Assembly (NCBI GenBank): GCA_003550325.1
Contig: QKWP01001062.1
Coordinates: 31,644 to 95,643 of the forward strand
DNA length: 64,000 nucleotides
Direction of reading: 5' to 3'
Source: Gigaspora rosea
Taxonomy: Eukaryota > Glomeromycota > Glomeromycetes > Diversisporales > Gigasporaceae
The position numbers were made by a program, and so were the translations under genes. How positions within the stretch are numbered: position 1 is the stretch's first letter; each line of letters starts with the position of its first letter. Shown piece after piece: positions 55,685 through 64,000 of this stretch. The notes under the pieces were generated by a model that searched no databases, was not told where the DNA came from, and worked only from the letters and a program-made list of their open reading frames with translations.

Positions 55685-56242
55685 TATTAATTGATGATCC
55701 GGATAAGATCGGCACTATTACTATATTGGGACAATAATAAATTTTGGGGATAAGTACAATATAAATTTTTATTATATGCTGAAATCTGAGCGGAGTCAAA
55801 TGAAAAGTAATTTTTTTATTAAGTTAACGATACATGTCGATTAATTGAAAGTTGTAGAGCTCGACGAGACGCATCTAACGGTGGTTAGATCATCCAAATC
55901 GGCCCAGTGGATGACGAGATATTATTAAGAAACGATTGGCCGACTATGTAAAATCTCTATGTAAACCAAATATTGTTTACATAGAGATTTTACATAGTCG
56001 GCCAATCGTTTCTTAATAATATCTCGTCATTCACTGGGCCGATTTGGATGATCTAACCACCGTTAGATGCGTCTCGTCGAGCTCTACAACTTTCAATTAA
56101 TCGACATATGTCGTTAACTTAATAAAAAAATTACTTTTCATTTGACTCTGCTCAGATTTCAGCATATAGTTAATATCATAGGAATTTTGCCCCAATTTCT
56201 AATATAGAAATAGTGCCGATCTTATCCAGATCAGTAATTAAT
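55685..56242. repeat. Long foldback of the shared-core family
   Basis: TATTAATTGATGATCCGGAT at the left mirrors ATCCAGATCAGTAATTAATA at the right. The central 380 bp are near-perfect: AAGTTGTAGAGCTCGACGAG, CCAAATCGGCCCAGTGGATG and GATTGGCCGACTATGTAAAA each recur inverted. The outer 80 bp are more diverged and unequal. The core equals that of the 1-253 foldback, while the flanking arm sequence differs from it. Confidence 0.9.
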
Positions 56243-56388
56243 AAAAATTTATTAAATAATAATAAAATAAATAATAAATATTAAGTTGTAATACAAAATA
56301 AATACTTAAGAAAACAATTAAAAAAATTAAAAAAAAATAGAAAAGTTAAGTTATTAAAAATAAAATTAATAATAAAAAATTAAATAAA
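56243..56388. other. A/T low-complexity
   Basis: AAATAATAAA-type sequence only; it contains the left target duplication of the SINE. Confidence 0.5.
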
Positions 56389-56876
56389 GATCTTGTATCC
56401 GATAGCATAATAGTTATGCTTTAAGGTTTCAAATCGCAAGGTTGCTAGTTCAAATCCAAGTGGTGGCGATTTGTAAGAAAGCCATCTGGGCTAGGCTAAA
56501 TTAGAGAACTGCAACACTGCAGGATACAGGGACCCAGGACGTTAATTAATGGTCTTAATTCCTAGAATGAGCAGTGATCTGCAATCTAGGCTATGTGATA
56601 AGAGCTGTGCCAAAACTCCAATTTGGAATAACTGAAGTCACGAGACATAATGTAAGGCTGAAGTCTGGATATTATAGATACTACATAAACTCATGGCAGT
56701 TGCAGTCTGAAAATTGGCTACAAAGATATCCGGCCACTATGGTAGTCAGTGCGACAGGTCGCTTCTGGGCAGTATATAAGCAAGCTGGAGAAGTTGGGTT
56801 ACAATCAGTGGGAATAAAAAATAACTATGGTTATCATAATCACCTAGAAAGTGATACTGACAAGACTATCAAAGGA
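56389..56876 (+). mobile_element. tRNA-headed SINE, copy 2
   Basis: A box TAGCATAATAG (56403-56413) and B box AGTTCAAATCC (56447-56457), followed by a body unrelated to copy 1. A 15-nt target duplication AAAAAATTAAATAAA (56374-56388, 56877-56891) fixes the ends. A 107-residue frame (56574-56897) runs through the body and into the flank; it has no recognised domain and is best read as chance. Confidence 0.8.
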
Positions 56877-56891
56877 AAAAAATTAAATAAA

Positions 56892-57059
56892 AATTAAAAA
56901 AATAGATATTTAATTAAAAAAATAAATTAAAATAACAAATATATAATTTAAAAAAAAATTTTAAAAAAATAAAATAATAATAAAAGGATAGTTTTAGATA
57001 TCTTCAGTAGAAGATGCAATGATGAATCAGAATTTAATCAGAATTTAGTATAATATAGT
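56892..57059. other. No recognised feature
   Basis: A/T-rich, no gene. Confidence 0.4.
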
Positions 57060-58085
57060 ACAATTACAAAGATTAAAACAAACTTTTGATTTTTCAAAAA
57101 CTATTTATTTCAACAAATACAGGATATAGATAAGATTTTCTGGGATATGTACAATCACAAACCTTGAATTTAAATTGGTTCTACATGATCACATATAGTA
57201 AAAATCACTAGTTATTTATTTGCAAAAGCTGCATATAAGTATTTTTTTTGTTTATATCTATATTGTTATGTTTTTTTATTACTAATTAATTTTTTGTATA
57301 GTATTGTGTTTGCTTTTGCCAATATTGCAGTATCATTAGTTGGTAACTTTGGTTTCTTTAGTAACATTATTGGTACTGTACTTTAATTGTTCAGTTGTAA
57401 TTTGTTGGTTTTGTTCTTTTTGATGAAGTATTATTGTTTTTGAAGTATTAAAATTTGTTCTGCTATATATGTTCGAAGTTGTAATCTAGATAGTATTCAT
57501 TGTTGTTTTTGTTAATTGGTACTTTGTTTATTTTGATGTATTTTTCATCTTAGCTTGTTGTTTTTTTGTATTGTTTATTTGGATACTAACTAGTTTTTTT
57601 TTTAGATTCTTTAGGTAAAAGTTCCTGTACTCTTTATCATTAGTTATGCTTTGTCAATACTTTTTGTTATTTGTTATTAGTATTGTTAACTATGCTTTAT
57701 TTATTTGGTACATTTTTTGATACTTGTATTTTTAGATAAATGTTTTTTTATTTTTAGTATTGTTAGTTATATTTTATCTATTTAGCATACTTTTTGTTAT
57801 TGGCATCTTTTAATTAGTGTTTTTTTTTATTTTGTTTTCTTTACTTATTTATATAGTTTTTTATGGGTTTTTTATATAATATTTGGAATACTAGAGCTTT
57901 CATTAATTTTGTGGTTTCTTGTAGTACTTTCATTAATTTTGATAGTTTTTTGTATAAAATTTAGTTTAGAGTTCAGGTATGGGTCTAGGTTTGGTATTAG
58001 AATAGTAATCTTGTAAATTATACCTAGAGTTCAAGTTGATATTAGAGTTAGAATAGGTATTTAGTAATTTTTTTTTACAGGTTTT
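57060..58085 (+). repeat. GT-rich dispersed repeat, copy F
   Basis: A long T/G-biased plus strand (TTTGTTATTTGTTATTAGTA, GTTGGTTTTGTTC) ending in a TTAGAGTTCAGG/GTATTAGAATAG block (57965-58060), the same order as copy A. Non-coding. Confidence 0.45.
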
Positions 58086-58195
58086 ACAACCACAACTATG
58101 TCTAGATAATTAATAAAATTAATATTACATATATATGTACAGTAAATCCTATAATTATATATAAATGTTCGACTTAGACTAATCTATCTGTAGTC

Positions 58196-58800
58196 CAAGT
58201 TGGCTATGCTTTAGATGAAATGTCTCTCATAGCCTTTTTTTTCCAAGTTTTAACCTCGAATAATCCGTTCTATCCAACCAACAGATTATAGTATATTAGA
58301 AAACTCTAGCAGGAGTTTACTAGGAGTTTGTGACCTGATCTTTACTACGTTTCGTGACTTTGGTTATACAAATTGTAGTCCTAACTAACAAGTTTAATTT
58401 CATTATACTAATCTATAATCCAACCTGCATTAAGTACGTCAATTAATGTTCAAGGTCTCTGGTACCATAGTGGTTCAGTTCCCTAATATAGTCAACTTTC
58501 TTTAATTTGAATTGCCGTGACTGCTTTTTTTTACTATATAAAAATTTGAAAAATTCTGTTTTCAAAAAGTTATATATGGCTTATCTGAACTTTATAATAA
58601 AATTTACAAATGTTCTAGAAGATTTTGTTTAGTTTAGAGAGAGTTTAATAGTATTTAGTTTAAAGAGGTTTATATTAGAGAGAGGCAACTGTATAGTTAA
58701 ACCATACTATAAATGATATTTGCCGGCAATGATATTTGAACCGGTGGGCTTCCAATTTGTGACCTCGGAGTATAACCGCTATGCTATTGGACCTGAGATC
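58196..58800 (-). mobile_element. tRNA-headed SINE, copy 3 (minus strand), split by a MITE
   Basis: On the minus strand A box TAGCATAGCGG (complement at 58776-58786) and B box GGTTCAAATAT (58732-58742) make a tRNA-like head. The body (58196-58486) resembles SINE copy 2 around TTAATTGACGT and is separated from the head by the pogo-like MITE at 58487-58693. The 3' limit is uncertain. Confidence 0.55.
58487..58693. mobile_element. pogo/Tc1-like MITE, 'TACAGTTAACTCTCTCTAAT' family, copy 3
   Basis: TATAGTCAACTTTCTTTAAT and TATTAGAGAGAGGCAACTGT with final A. Same length class as the copies at 4519 and 54528. Inserted in a SINE. Confidence 0.85.
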
Positions 58801-58864
58801 ATAATAGGTATTTAGTAATAATAGTTAGTTAGTAATTCGCGAGAGATAGAAAGAATTACTATAG

Positions 58865-59186
58865 TACCGTATATGTCCGAAAATAAGCTACTACCTAAAA
58901 TAAGCTACCTCCCTGATTTTTTTTAAAAATCTTAAAAAATTCATTAGCAGTTTCTACATATAAACCTATTTTTCTACTAAGTAAACTTCAAAAAGTCAAT
59001 TAAGTAAATTTGTTCAGCGCATCAAAATACACTTTCAATAAAAATTTGGTGTCATTTGGATAACTTTTTATTAGTACATTTTTCAATTTTTTCAAAAAAT
59101 GCTATATTTCGAAAATAAGCTACTTTACGATTTTTCGTGTAATTTTTTGGCCAAAAAAGGTAGCTTAATTTCAGACACATACGGTA
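58865..59186. mobile_element. MITE, 'TACCGTATATGTCCGAAAAT' family, intact copy
   Basis: TACCGTATATGTCCGAAAAT with AAGCTAC at the left and GTAGCTTAATTTCAGACACA with TACGGTA at the right, TA included. This copy defines the GTAGCTTATTTT family whose arms make up much of 4.3-5.2, 14.5-15.3 and 17.0-17.5 kb. Confidence 0.85.
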
Positions 59187-59203
59187 ATACTATATATACA
59201 TGT

Positions 59204-59634
59204 GGGGATATTAAATATAATAAAAACAATTAATACCTATAATCTAGAGCCGGAATTAAAATTTCTTAATTCCTGTCAAGTTAACATCTTTTGAATTGCT
59301 AACCAAACTGTAGAGGCAAGTTTTCTCTTCTAATGGTAGTAAAATCATCAAAATTGGCCTAATATATTAAGAGATATTCTCATTTTTGTCTTTATAATCA
59401 TATGAAATTTCTTTGCAGATCTGCAAAGAAATTTCATATAGCTACAAAGACAAAAATAAGAATACCTCTTGATATATTAGGCCAATTTTGATGATTTTAC
59501 CACTATTAGAAAGAGAAAACTTGTCTCTATAGTTTGGTTAGCAATACAAAAGATGTTGGCTTGACAGGAATTGTGTAATTTTAATTCTGGCTCCAGATTA
59601 TACGTATTAATTGTTTTTATTATTTAATATCCCC
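59204..59634. repeat. Long foldback of the shared-core family
   Basis: GGGGATATTAAATATAATAA at the left against TTATTATTTAATATCCCC at the right. The turn is at CTTTGCAGATCTGCAAAG (about 59411-59428), so there is practically no loop. The core ATCATCAAAATTGGCCTAAT is at 59343-59362, its complement near 59475-59495. Arms differ at a limited number of sites. Confidence 0.9.
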
Positions 59635-59644
59635 ATTTCTATAT

Positions 59645-59922
59645 ATAGGGGTCGTCTAAAGCCGTGTCCATCACATGACATAGAGCCTATAGGATTGTTT
59701 ATTTTGATCGACACGGATTAGCCCGAAGAGACAAAAACAGCAAAAAAAAAGCAAAAGTCACAAAAATACAAGAAACAACAGTCTAAATCCATATTGGTGC
59801 ATTAATAAAAAATGTTGGGGGGGCAATTTTACTATAAATATAACCCCAAACTAACCCTTACCCTAACTTTAATTAAAAAATTAAAACACGTGACTGGACA
59901 TGGCTTTAGACGTCCCCTATAT
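59645..59922. mobile_element. MITE, 'TAGGGGTCGTCTAAAGCCGT' family
   Basis: TAGGGGTCGTCTAAAGCCGT with GTCCATCACATG faces ACGTGACTGGACATGGCTTT and AGACGTCCCCTA, with TA outside. The interior has CTAACCCTTACCCTAAC. An older relative is at about 8985-9250. Confidence 0.85.
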
Positions 59923-59983
59923 ATAGAAATTCTGTACATCTCTCGCGAATCACAAATTAAATAGTATATTTAATATAAAGACT

Positions 59984-60876
59984 GCCTATTTTCACCATGG
60001 TATTTTGCTATTTCCACTCTGGGTACACTATTTTTAGATTTTAATATAATATTGTATATTATAATTTTAATTATTTTCAATCGGCTCAACTTAATTTAGG
60101 TTATCAAAACAAAACTCTTGTAACATTACAAGATATTAGCGATGTGTAACCAAAAATTATTTTTGCGAAAACAATACACTGGGCCTTTGAGTAATGTATA
60201 TGATATGTTGTGTAACTAGTATATGTACTGTGATTGGATGTTGCTTTGAACCTAGATTTAGGGTTAGAGTGGGCCGAAATTATGTCTAACTCACCGGGGC
60301 ATTATCATGATAGTGCCCACTAGCATTAAGCTTAATGCCAATCGTCCCAACCAAAATAAGACTTGTGTAATATTATACAACATTAGCAGCATATAACCAA
60401 AAATTATTTTTGCAAAAACAATGTACCAGGTCTTTGTGTAACATAAGTGTATATGGGGTGTCTTCTATTAAAAGGGCCCATTTTTACAATTTTTCAAAAA
60501 TTGAGTTTTTATTAGATTCATGTAAATTTTAATATGATTGACATTTTTCAATTATAAATGAAAGTCAATTTGCATAATAAAAAATAGAGATAATGTAAAG
60601 AAATATTAAACGAAGTTGTCTAAGGCCAAGCACATCACAAGACTACCCGATAGTCACCTGCTACATTTAACCAATCAAAAGTGTAAAATTTGGTTAATCC
60701 CAGATCAGTACGAAAATCAAAACAAATGGTTTAACTCAATTATCTCAAAATGAGATGAATGTAAAAATAGGCCCTTTTAATAGGGGACACCCCATATATT
60801 ATTTTGAATTCTAAAAATAAAAAATCCCGTGTAACTATAGTGGAAATAGCAAAATACCATGGTGGAAATAGTAGCT
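59984..60876. mobile_element. MITE, 'CACCATGGTATTTTGCTATT' ends, interrupted
   Basis: TTTCACCATGGTATTTTGCT with ATTTCCAC at the left, GTGGAAATAGCAAAATACCA with TGGTGGAAA at the right. Inside, a block of about 90 bp (ACCAAAAATTATTTTTGCGA, AACAATACACTGGGCC) occurs twice about 245 bp apart. Interrupted by the MITE at 60451-60797. Confidence 0.8.
60451..60797. mobile_element. MITE, 'ATGGGGTGTCTTC' family, copy 3
   Basis: ATATGGGGTGTCTTCTATTA and TTTTAATAGGGGACACCCCA with TAT. The best preserved copy. 347 bp. Confidence 0.9.
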
Positions 60877-61038
60877 CCCTTAATATATAAAAATAAATAG
60901 TTATTTATTTTATGATGATTTTTTATCTTAAATTTTTTTTTTTGCTATAAGTTCAACTGTAAATAAAACAAAGTTATACTAAATTAAAAGGTTTAAATTG
61001 GTTAAAAAATAGCAAATATTGTTTTCTAGTATGTATGT
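60877..61038. other. No recognised feature
   Basis: AT-rich, no gene. Confidence 0.4.
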
Positions 61039-61278
61039 ATATGGGGAGTCCATAGCAAAAGGTGGCTTCGGGCCAACCAATCAGATTTTAAGATTTTATA
61101 TTATAACTATTTAAAATCAATTTTTAATTATTAATAATATTAATAAAAAATATATAAATTTAGTTTAATCATTTTAATACTACTATATAATTAATAATCA
61201 CATACTAAGTTTAGTAATGATTTTTTCAAAATCATGTGATTTTCCCAAAGTCACCTTTTGCTGTGGGTTCCCCCATAT
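61039..61278. mobile_element. MITE, 'ATGGGGAGTCCATAGCAAAA' family
   Basis: ATATGGGGAGTCCATAGCAA with AAGGTG at the left, CACCTTTTGCTGTGGGTTCC with CCCATAT at the right. AT-rich middle. A frame on the minus strand through its right end is chance. Confidence 0.8.
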
Positions 61279-61426
61279 ACATATTATTAGGGAAATAAAT
61301 ATAGTACAGAACTGTGCAGATTTTTTAAAAGATAAATAATAAAAATCTGCAACCCTGCCAGAGATTGGTGAAGAAATTTTCAGCACAGATTTAATTTTTT
61401 GTGCAGATTTTTAACAATTAACAATT

Positions 61427-62513
61427 TTTTTTTTTTTTTTTTTTTACTTAAGCAGTCCCGTAGGTACTCTTTATTAAAATGTTATAAATTTCAGGATTGA
61501 CATAATTTTAATTTTGCGAGTCCATACATCACTCTAATTCTATTTTTCAAAAATGCAAAATGTGACCTGCCGCACTAGTTGATACTACATACTAGAAGGC
61601 GTTGTCGAATAGCCTAATTTTAAACCTTCTTTTCCTAGCTTCTCGAAAAAAGGAATTTCAAAAAGAAAAAACAACATATATGAAAAAAGGGGTAAAATAA
61701 AGAGGGGAAAACTTGCAACTACCTAAACGAATACCAAACTAATACTAAAATAAAACAAACTGAAAAGAAAGAAGAAAAAGGCTAAAAAAGGCTGAACGAC
61801 AGCACTAATTTCGCCTGTGCTGAAAATATTTCTGCATGTGCTAAGTCTTAAAAATTATATAATACAATGCTCGAAATAATCTGCTAGGTATTATATATAA
61901 GCAAAAACCATAATGGAAAAAAAGCTGATAAATTAAAATGAAGAAAAAAAGAAAATTACGGCTAAGAATATTCTAGAAAGAAACTTCAAGTCATTTACAC
62001 CAAACTATCGCATGTTCTAAATTTTACTTGTGACTTGTTCCAATATAGTAGCCGCATTTCCAATTTGGAAGAGTAAACAATGACGATCTTTTAGAGGAGG
62101 TAAACCAGAATGCCCACTTTTGTCGAAATTTCGAAAAGCCAAAAGAGCGGGAGGGAGTATACCAAAATAGCAGGACTTGAAGGAGTTACGCTATACAGTA
62201 TAACAAAACTAACCAAGTATCTATTTCTGTTTTCACATCCATAAAACTTGAAAAAGCTCCAGGTTTTCTTGCCTGCTACTTCTTTGCTTGGTAGCACTAG
62301 AGTCTTCTGCCGGGAGACCTCTCTCATAAGGGTACGAGTCTTTTTCATCTTTGTTTCAGTTACAACCAAGCATACGATGATTAGTCTTGAGTCCCTGCTG
62401 CTCTAAGTGAAGCCTTTTGTATGTTAATTATGCTAACTGTAAAGTTTTCATAGGTTGGCTTTCTTGAAATTTTGGTACGAGGGATCATCGGAAAGACATC
62501 AATTTGAACATCC
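61427..62513 (-). mobile_element. 5'-truncated LINE tail, minus strand
   Basis: On the minus strand it ends AATAAAG (complement 61469-61475), a short hairpin region (AGTACCTACGGGACT, 61454-61468) and a long poly(A) (T run 61427-61445). A 13-nt target duplication ACAATTAACAATT lies at 61414-61426 and 62514-62526. A 92-residue frame (62091-62369) shows no domain, so this is likely 3' non-coding or eroded ORF2 end. The surrounding TGCAGATTTTT motifs suggest it landed in another small repeat. Confidence 0.75.
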
Positions 62514-62526
62514 ACAATTAACAATT

Positions 62527-62970
62527 CAATCTGCGCAGGTTGTAAAAAGTAAATAATAATAAATTATTATATGCTTGCCTATATATTAAATGCTAGCTAA
62601 ATTTTTATATATTAAAATATTTGAATATTCATATATTTTTATTAATAATGTAATTTATTACAAATACATAATATTGATCTTTCAGAAAAATATATTTTTG
62701 TTTAAAAAAAAAATATATTACAAGAAACACTACAAAAATGGCTTAGAAACACTACACAAATACTATAAAAACACCATACAAACACCACATAAACACTATA
62801 GAAAAACACCATAAAACACTATAGAGATATCATTCTTTTATTTAAACATCTAATATAATCAAACCTCTCTAACTTTTCTATTTTTCTATCTACTAAATCC
62901 CAACAGTATACAAACAAAATGATGAAAAAAGTACCAAACATAGCATCACAAACTTGGTACTAACAACAAA
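62527..62970. other. AT-rich with CACTA-type short repeats
   Basis: AAACACTACAAAAATGGC and AAACACCATACAAACACCAC units run from about 62725 to 62825. No gene. Confidence 0.45.
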
Positions 62971-63916
62971 TACAGTAGCTTACCATATTATTGTGAACAC
63001 TTTTTAAAAATTTATTACTTAGAATCGGGTAAGTGAAACAGCTTGAAATTTATGTCACGTGTTTGTTAGATCCCAAAATATAATATACTAAAATTTCATG
63101 TAATTTAATTAGATTACACTGAAGTTATACAAAAAAACTATAAACATGGTTTTTTTCATTTGACCGAAAATCCAAATTCAAAAATTTTTTTTTTACTTAT
63201 ATATATATATTTTTTTTACAAAACATAAAAATTATTTCTGTTTTAATGTTTTTATAGGTCCTTCTTTTGCTTTAATACAAGCAGCAACCTAATCAAACAT
63301 ACCTGCAATTAGCTTATAATAATACTCAGGTGGTACATTAATCCATGCCTTTTTAGGACATCTGGGCTTTTTTTTTGCCTCTGCCCACCTGATGAAACTC
63401 TTGAATAATATTCTGCACTACGGATTTGTTGCACCCAACAGCTGCTGCGATGGTACGAACCGAATCACCTCTCTGACGGCCATAATTTAGTACTCCCTTT
63501 GGTCTTATGTTAAATCTTTACGACTACTTATTGTTTTGTGAGAAAAAAAAAGGATACGTATTATTATACTGGTTTGTTATACGAACTTAGCCTTTTTATA
63601 CTGCATAGCATTGGCACAATGTCATACTACATATGGGCGAAATTTTAAGCTAATTTAAAACAACTACGATCTTCAGTAAATTTTTTAGTAAATCCAGAAA
63701 AATTCAAAAATTGATTTTTGGTCAAATCCAAAAATAGAAGTTCATCAAATTTTCTGCATATCTTCCACATAACCTAATGAAATCGTGTAAAATTTTAGTA
63801 TGTTGTACCTTGAGAACTGCTCAAAACGTAATATAAATTTTGCACTATATTTACTTACCTGAACCCGACTTATAAATTTTTAAAAAGTGTCCACAATAAT
63901 ATGGTAGACTACTGTA
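62971..63916 (-). mobile_element. Tc1/mariner deletion derivative
   Basis: Ends TACAGTAGCTTACCATATTA with TTGTGAACAC and GTGTCCACAATAATATGGTA with GACTACTGTA, TA included. On the minus strand the transposase N-terminal paired-like HTH is readable (GVLNYGRQRGDSVRTIAAAV, then GCNKSVVQNIIQEFHQVGR, about 63500-63380). After KKPRCPKKAW it passes straight to the extreme C-terminus (INVPPEYYYKLIAGMF, AACIKAKEGP, about 63345-63250). The whole DDE catalytic core is missing, so it cannot move by itself, though its ends look good for mobilisation. Confidence 0.88.
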
Positions 63917-64000
63917 TATCCAGTAAAGCAACATAAAAGCAAAAAACTACCATATAAATGCCATAGAGACATGCAAAAACTGATGAAAATCTATTGTAAA
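63917..64000. other. Right edge of window
   Basis: No feature recognised in the last bases. Confidence 0.4.

Noticed and set aside
56574-56897. 107-residue open frame
   Set aside because: It lies within a tRNA-headed SINE body, crosses the SINE 3' end into flanking A/T sequence and has no known domain.
58732-58800. Possible tRNA gene on the minus strand
   Set aside because: A and B boxes are present but the acceptor stem does not close and SINE-like body sequence follows.
61427-62513. Protein gene on the minus strand (92-residue frame)
   Set aside because: The target duplication and poly(A) mark the whole stretch as a retroposed LINE tail; the frame shows no domain.

Overview
This is a strongly AT-rich eukaryotic nuclear window with few genes and very many transposable elements. 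It most resembles an arbuscular mycorrhizal fungus of the Rhizophagus type. The evidence is short phase-0 introns with fungal-style splice sites, fragments of the kinase-like family (motif KEFQLKA next to a CxxC ribbon) that is hugely expanded in those fungi, LINEs with RNase H and a C-terminal zinc knuckle, tRNA-headed SINEs, and an IS607/Fanzor-type transposon. The organism call is an inference.

Layout. At 1.3-2.6 kb on the minus strand is the only gene I can name: a compact five-exon SLX4, the scaffold of the SLX1-SLX4 structure-specific nuclease. From 3 to 31 kb the DNA is almost wall-to-wall small non-autonomous elements (MITEs and long foldbacks), many inserted into one another, with LINE tails at 4.9, 7.5-8.5 and 18.7-19.9 kb and two fragments of a kinase-like gene at 11.8-12.7 kb. 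From about 31.3 to 50.9 kb the character changes. MITEs vanish, TACGTA-rich palindromes and short tandem repeats appear, there is one plausible small gene (38.9-39.4 kb), and a 3.6-kb segment carrying a decayed IS607-like serine recombinase plus a Fanzor/TnpB-like RNA-guided nuclease gene is present twice, side by side. From 51 to 64 kb the element-rich pattern returns: two or three SINEs, a four-level nest of elements (52.4-54.5 kb), several foldbacks, a LINE tail and a Tc1 deletion derivative at the right end.

The elements do not form a pathway. Most are short passengers that would depend on transposases or reverse transcriptases coded elsewhere. TA-flanked ends point to Tc1/mariner/pogo-type helpers and 8-bp target duplications with CAGTG/TAGTG ends to hAT-type helpers. 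LINE copies end in AATAAAG, a small hairpin and poly(A), with target duplications of 9-21 bp.

The two most interesting things are the Fanzor/IS607 pair, whose conserved 3' end keeps a hairpin candidate for a guide RNA, and a family of very long foldbacks that share a short core, where the two arms of one copy are far more alike than any two copies are. No virus-like or capsid-bearing element was recognised.
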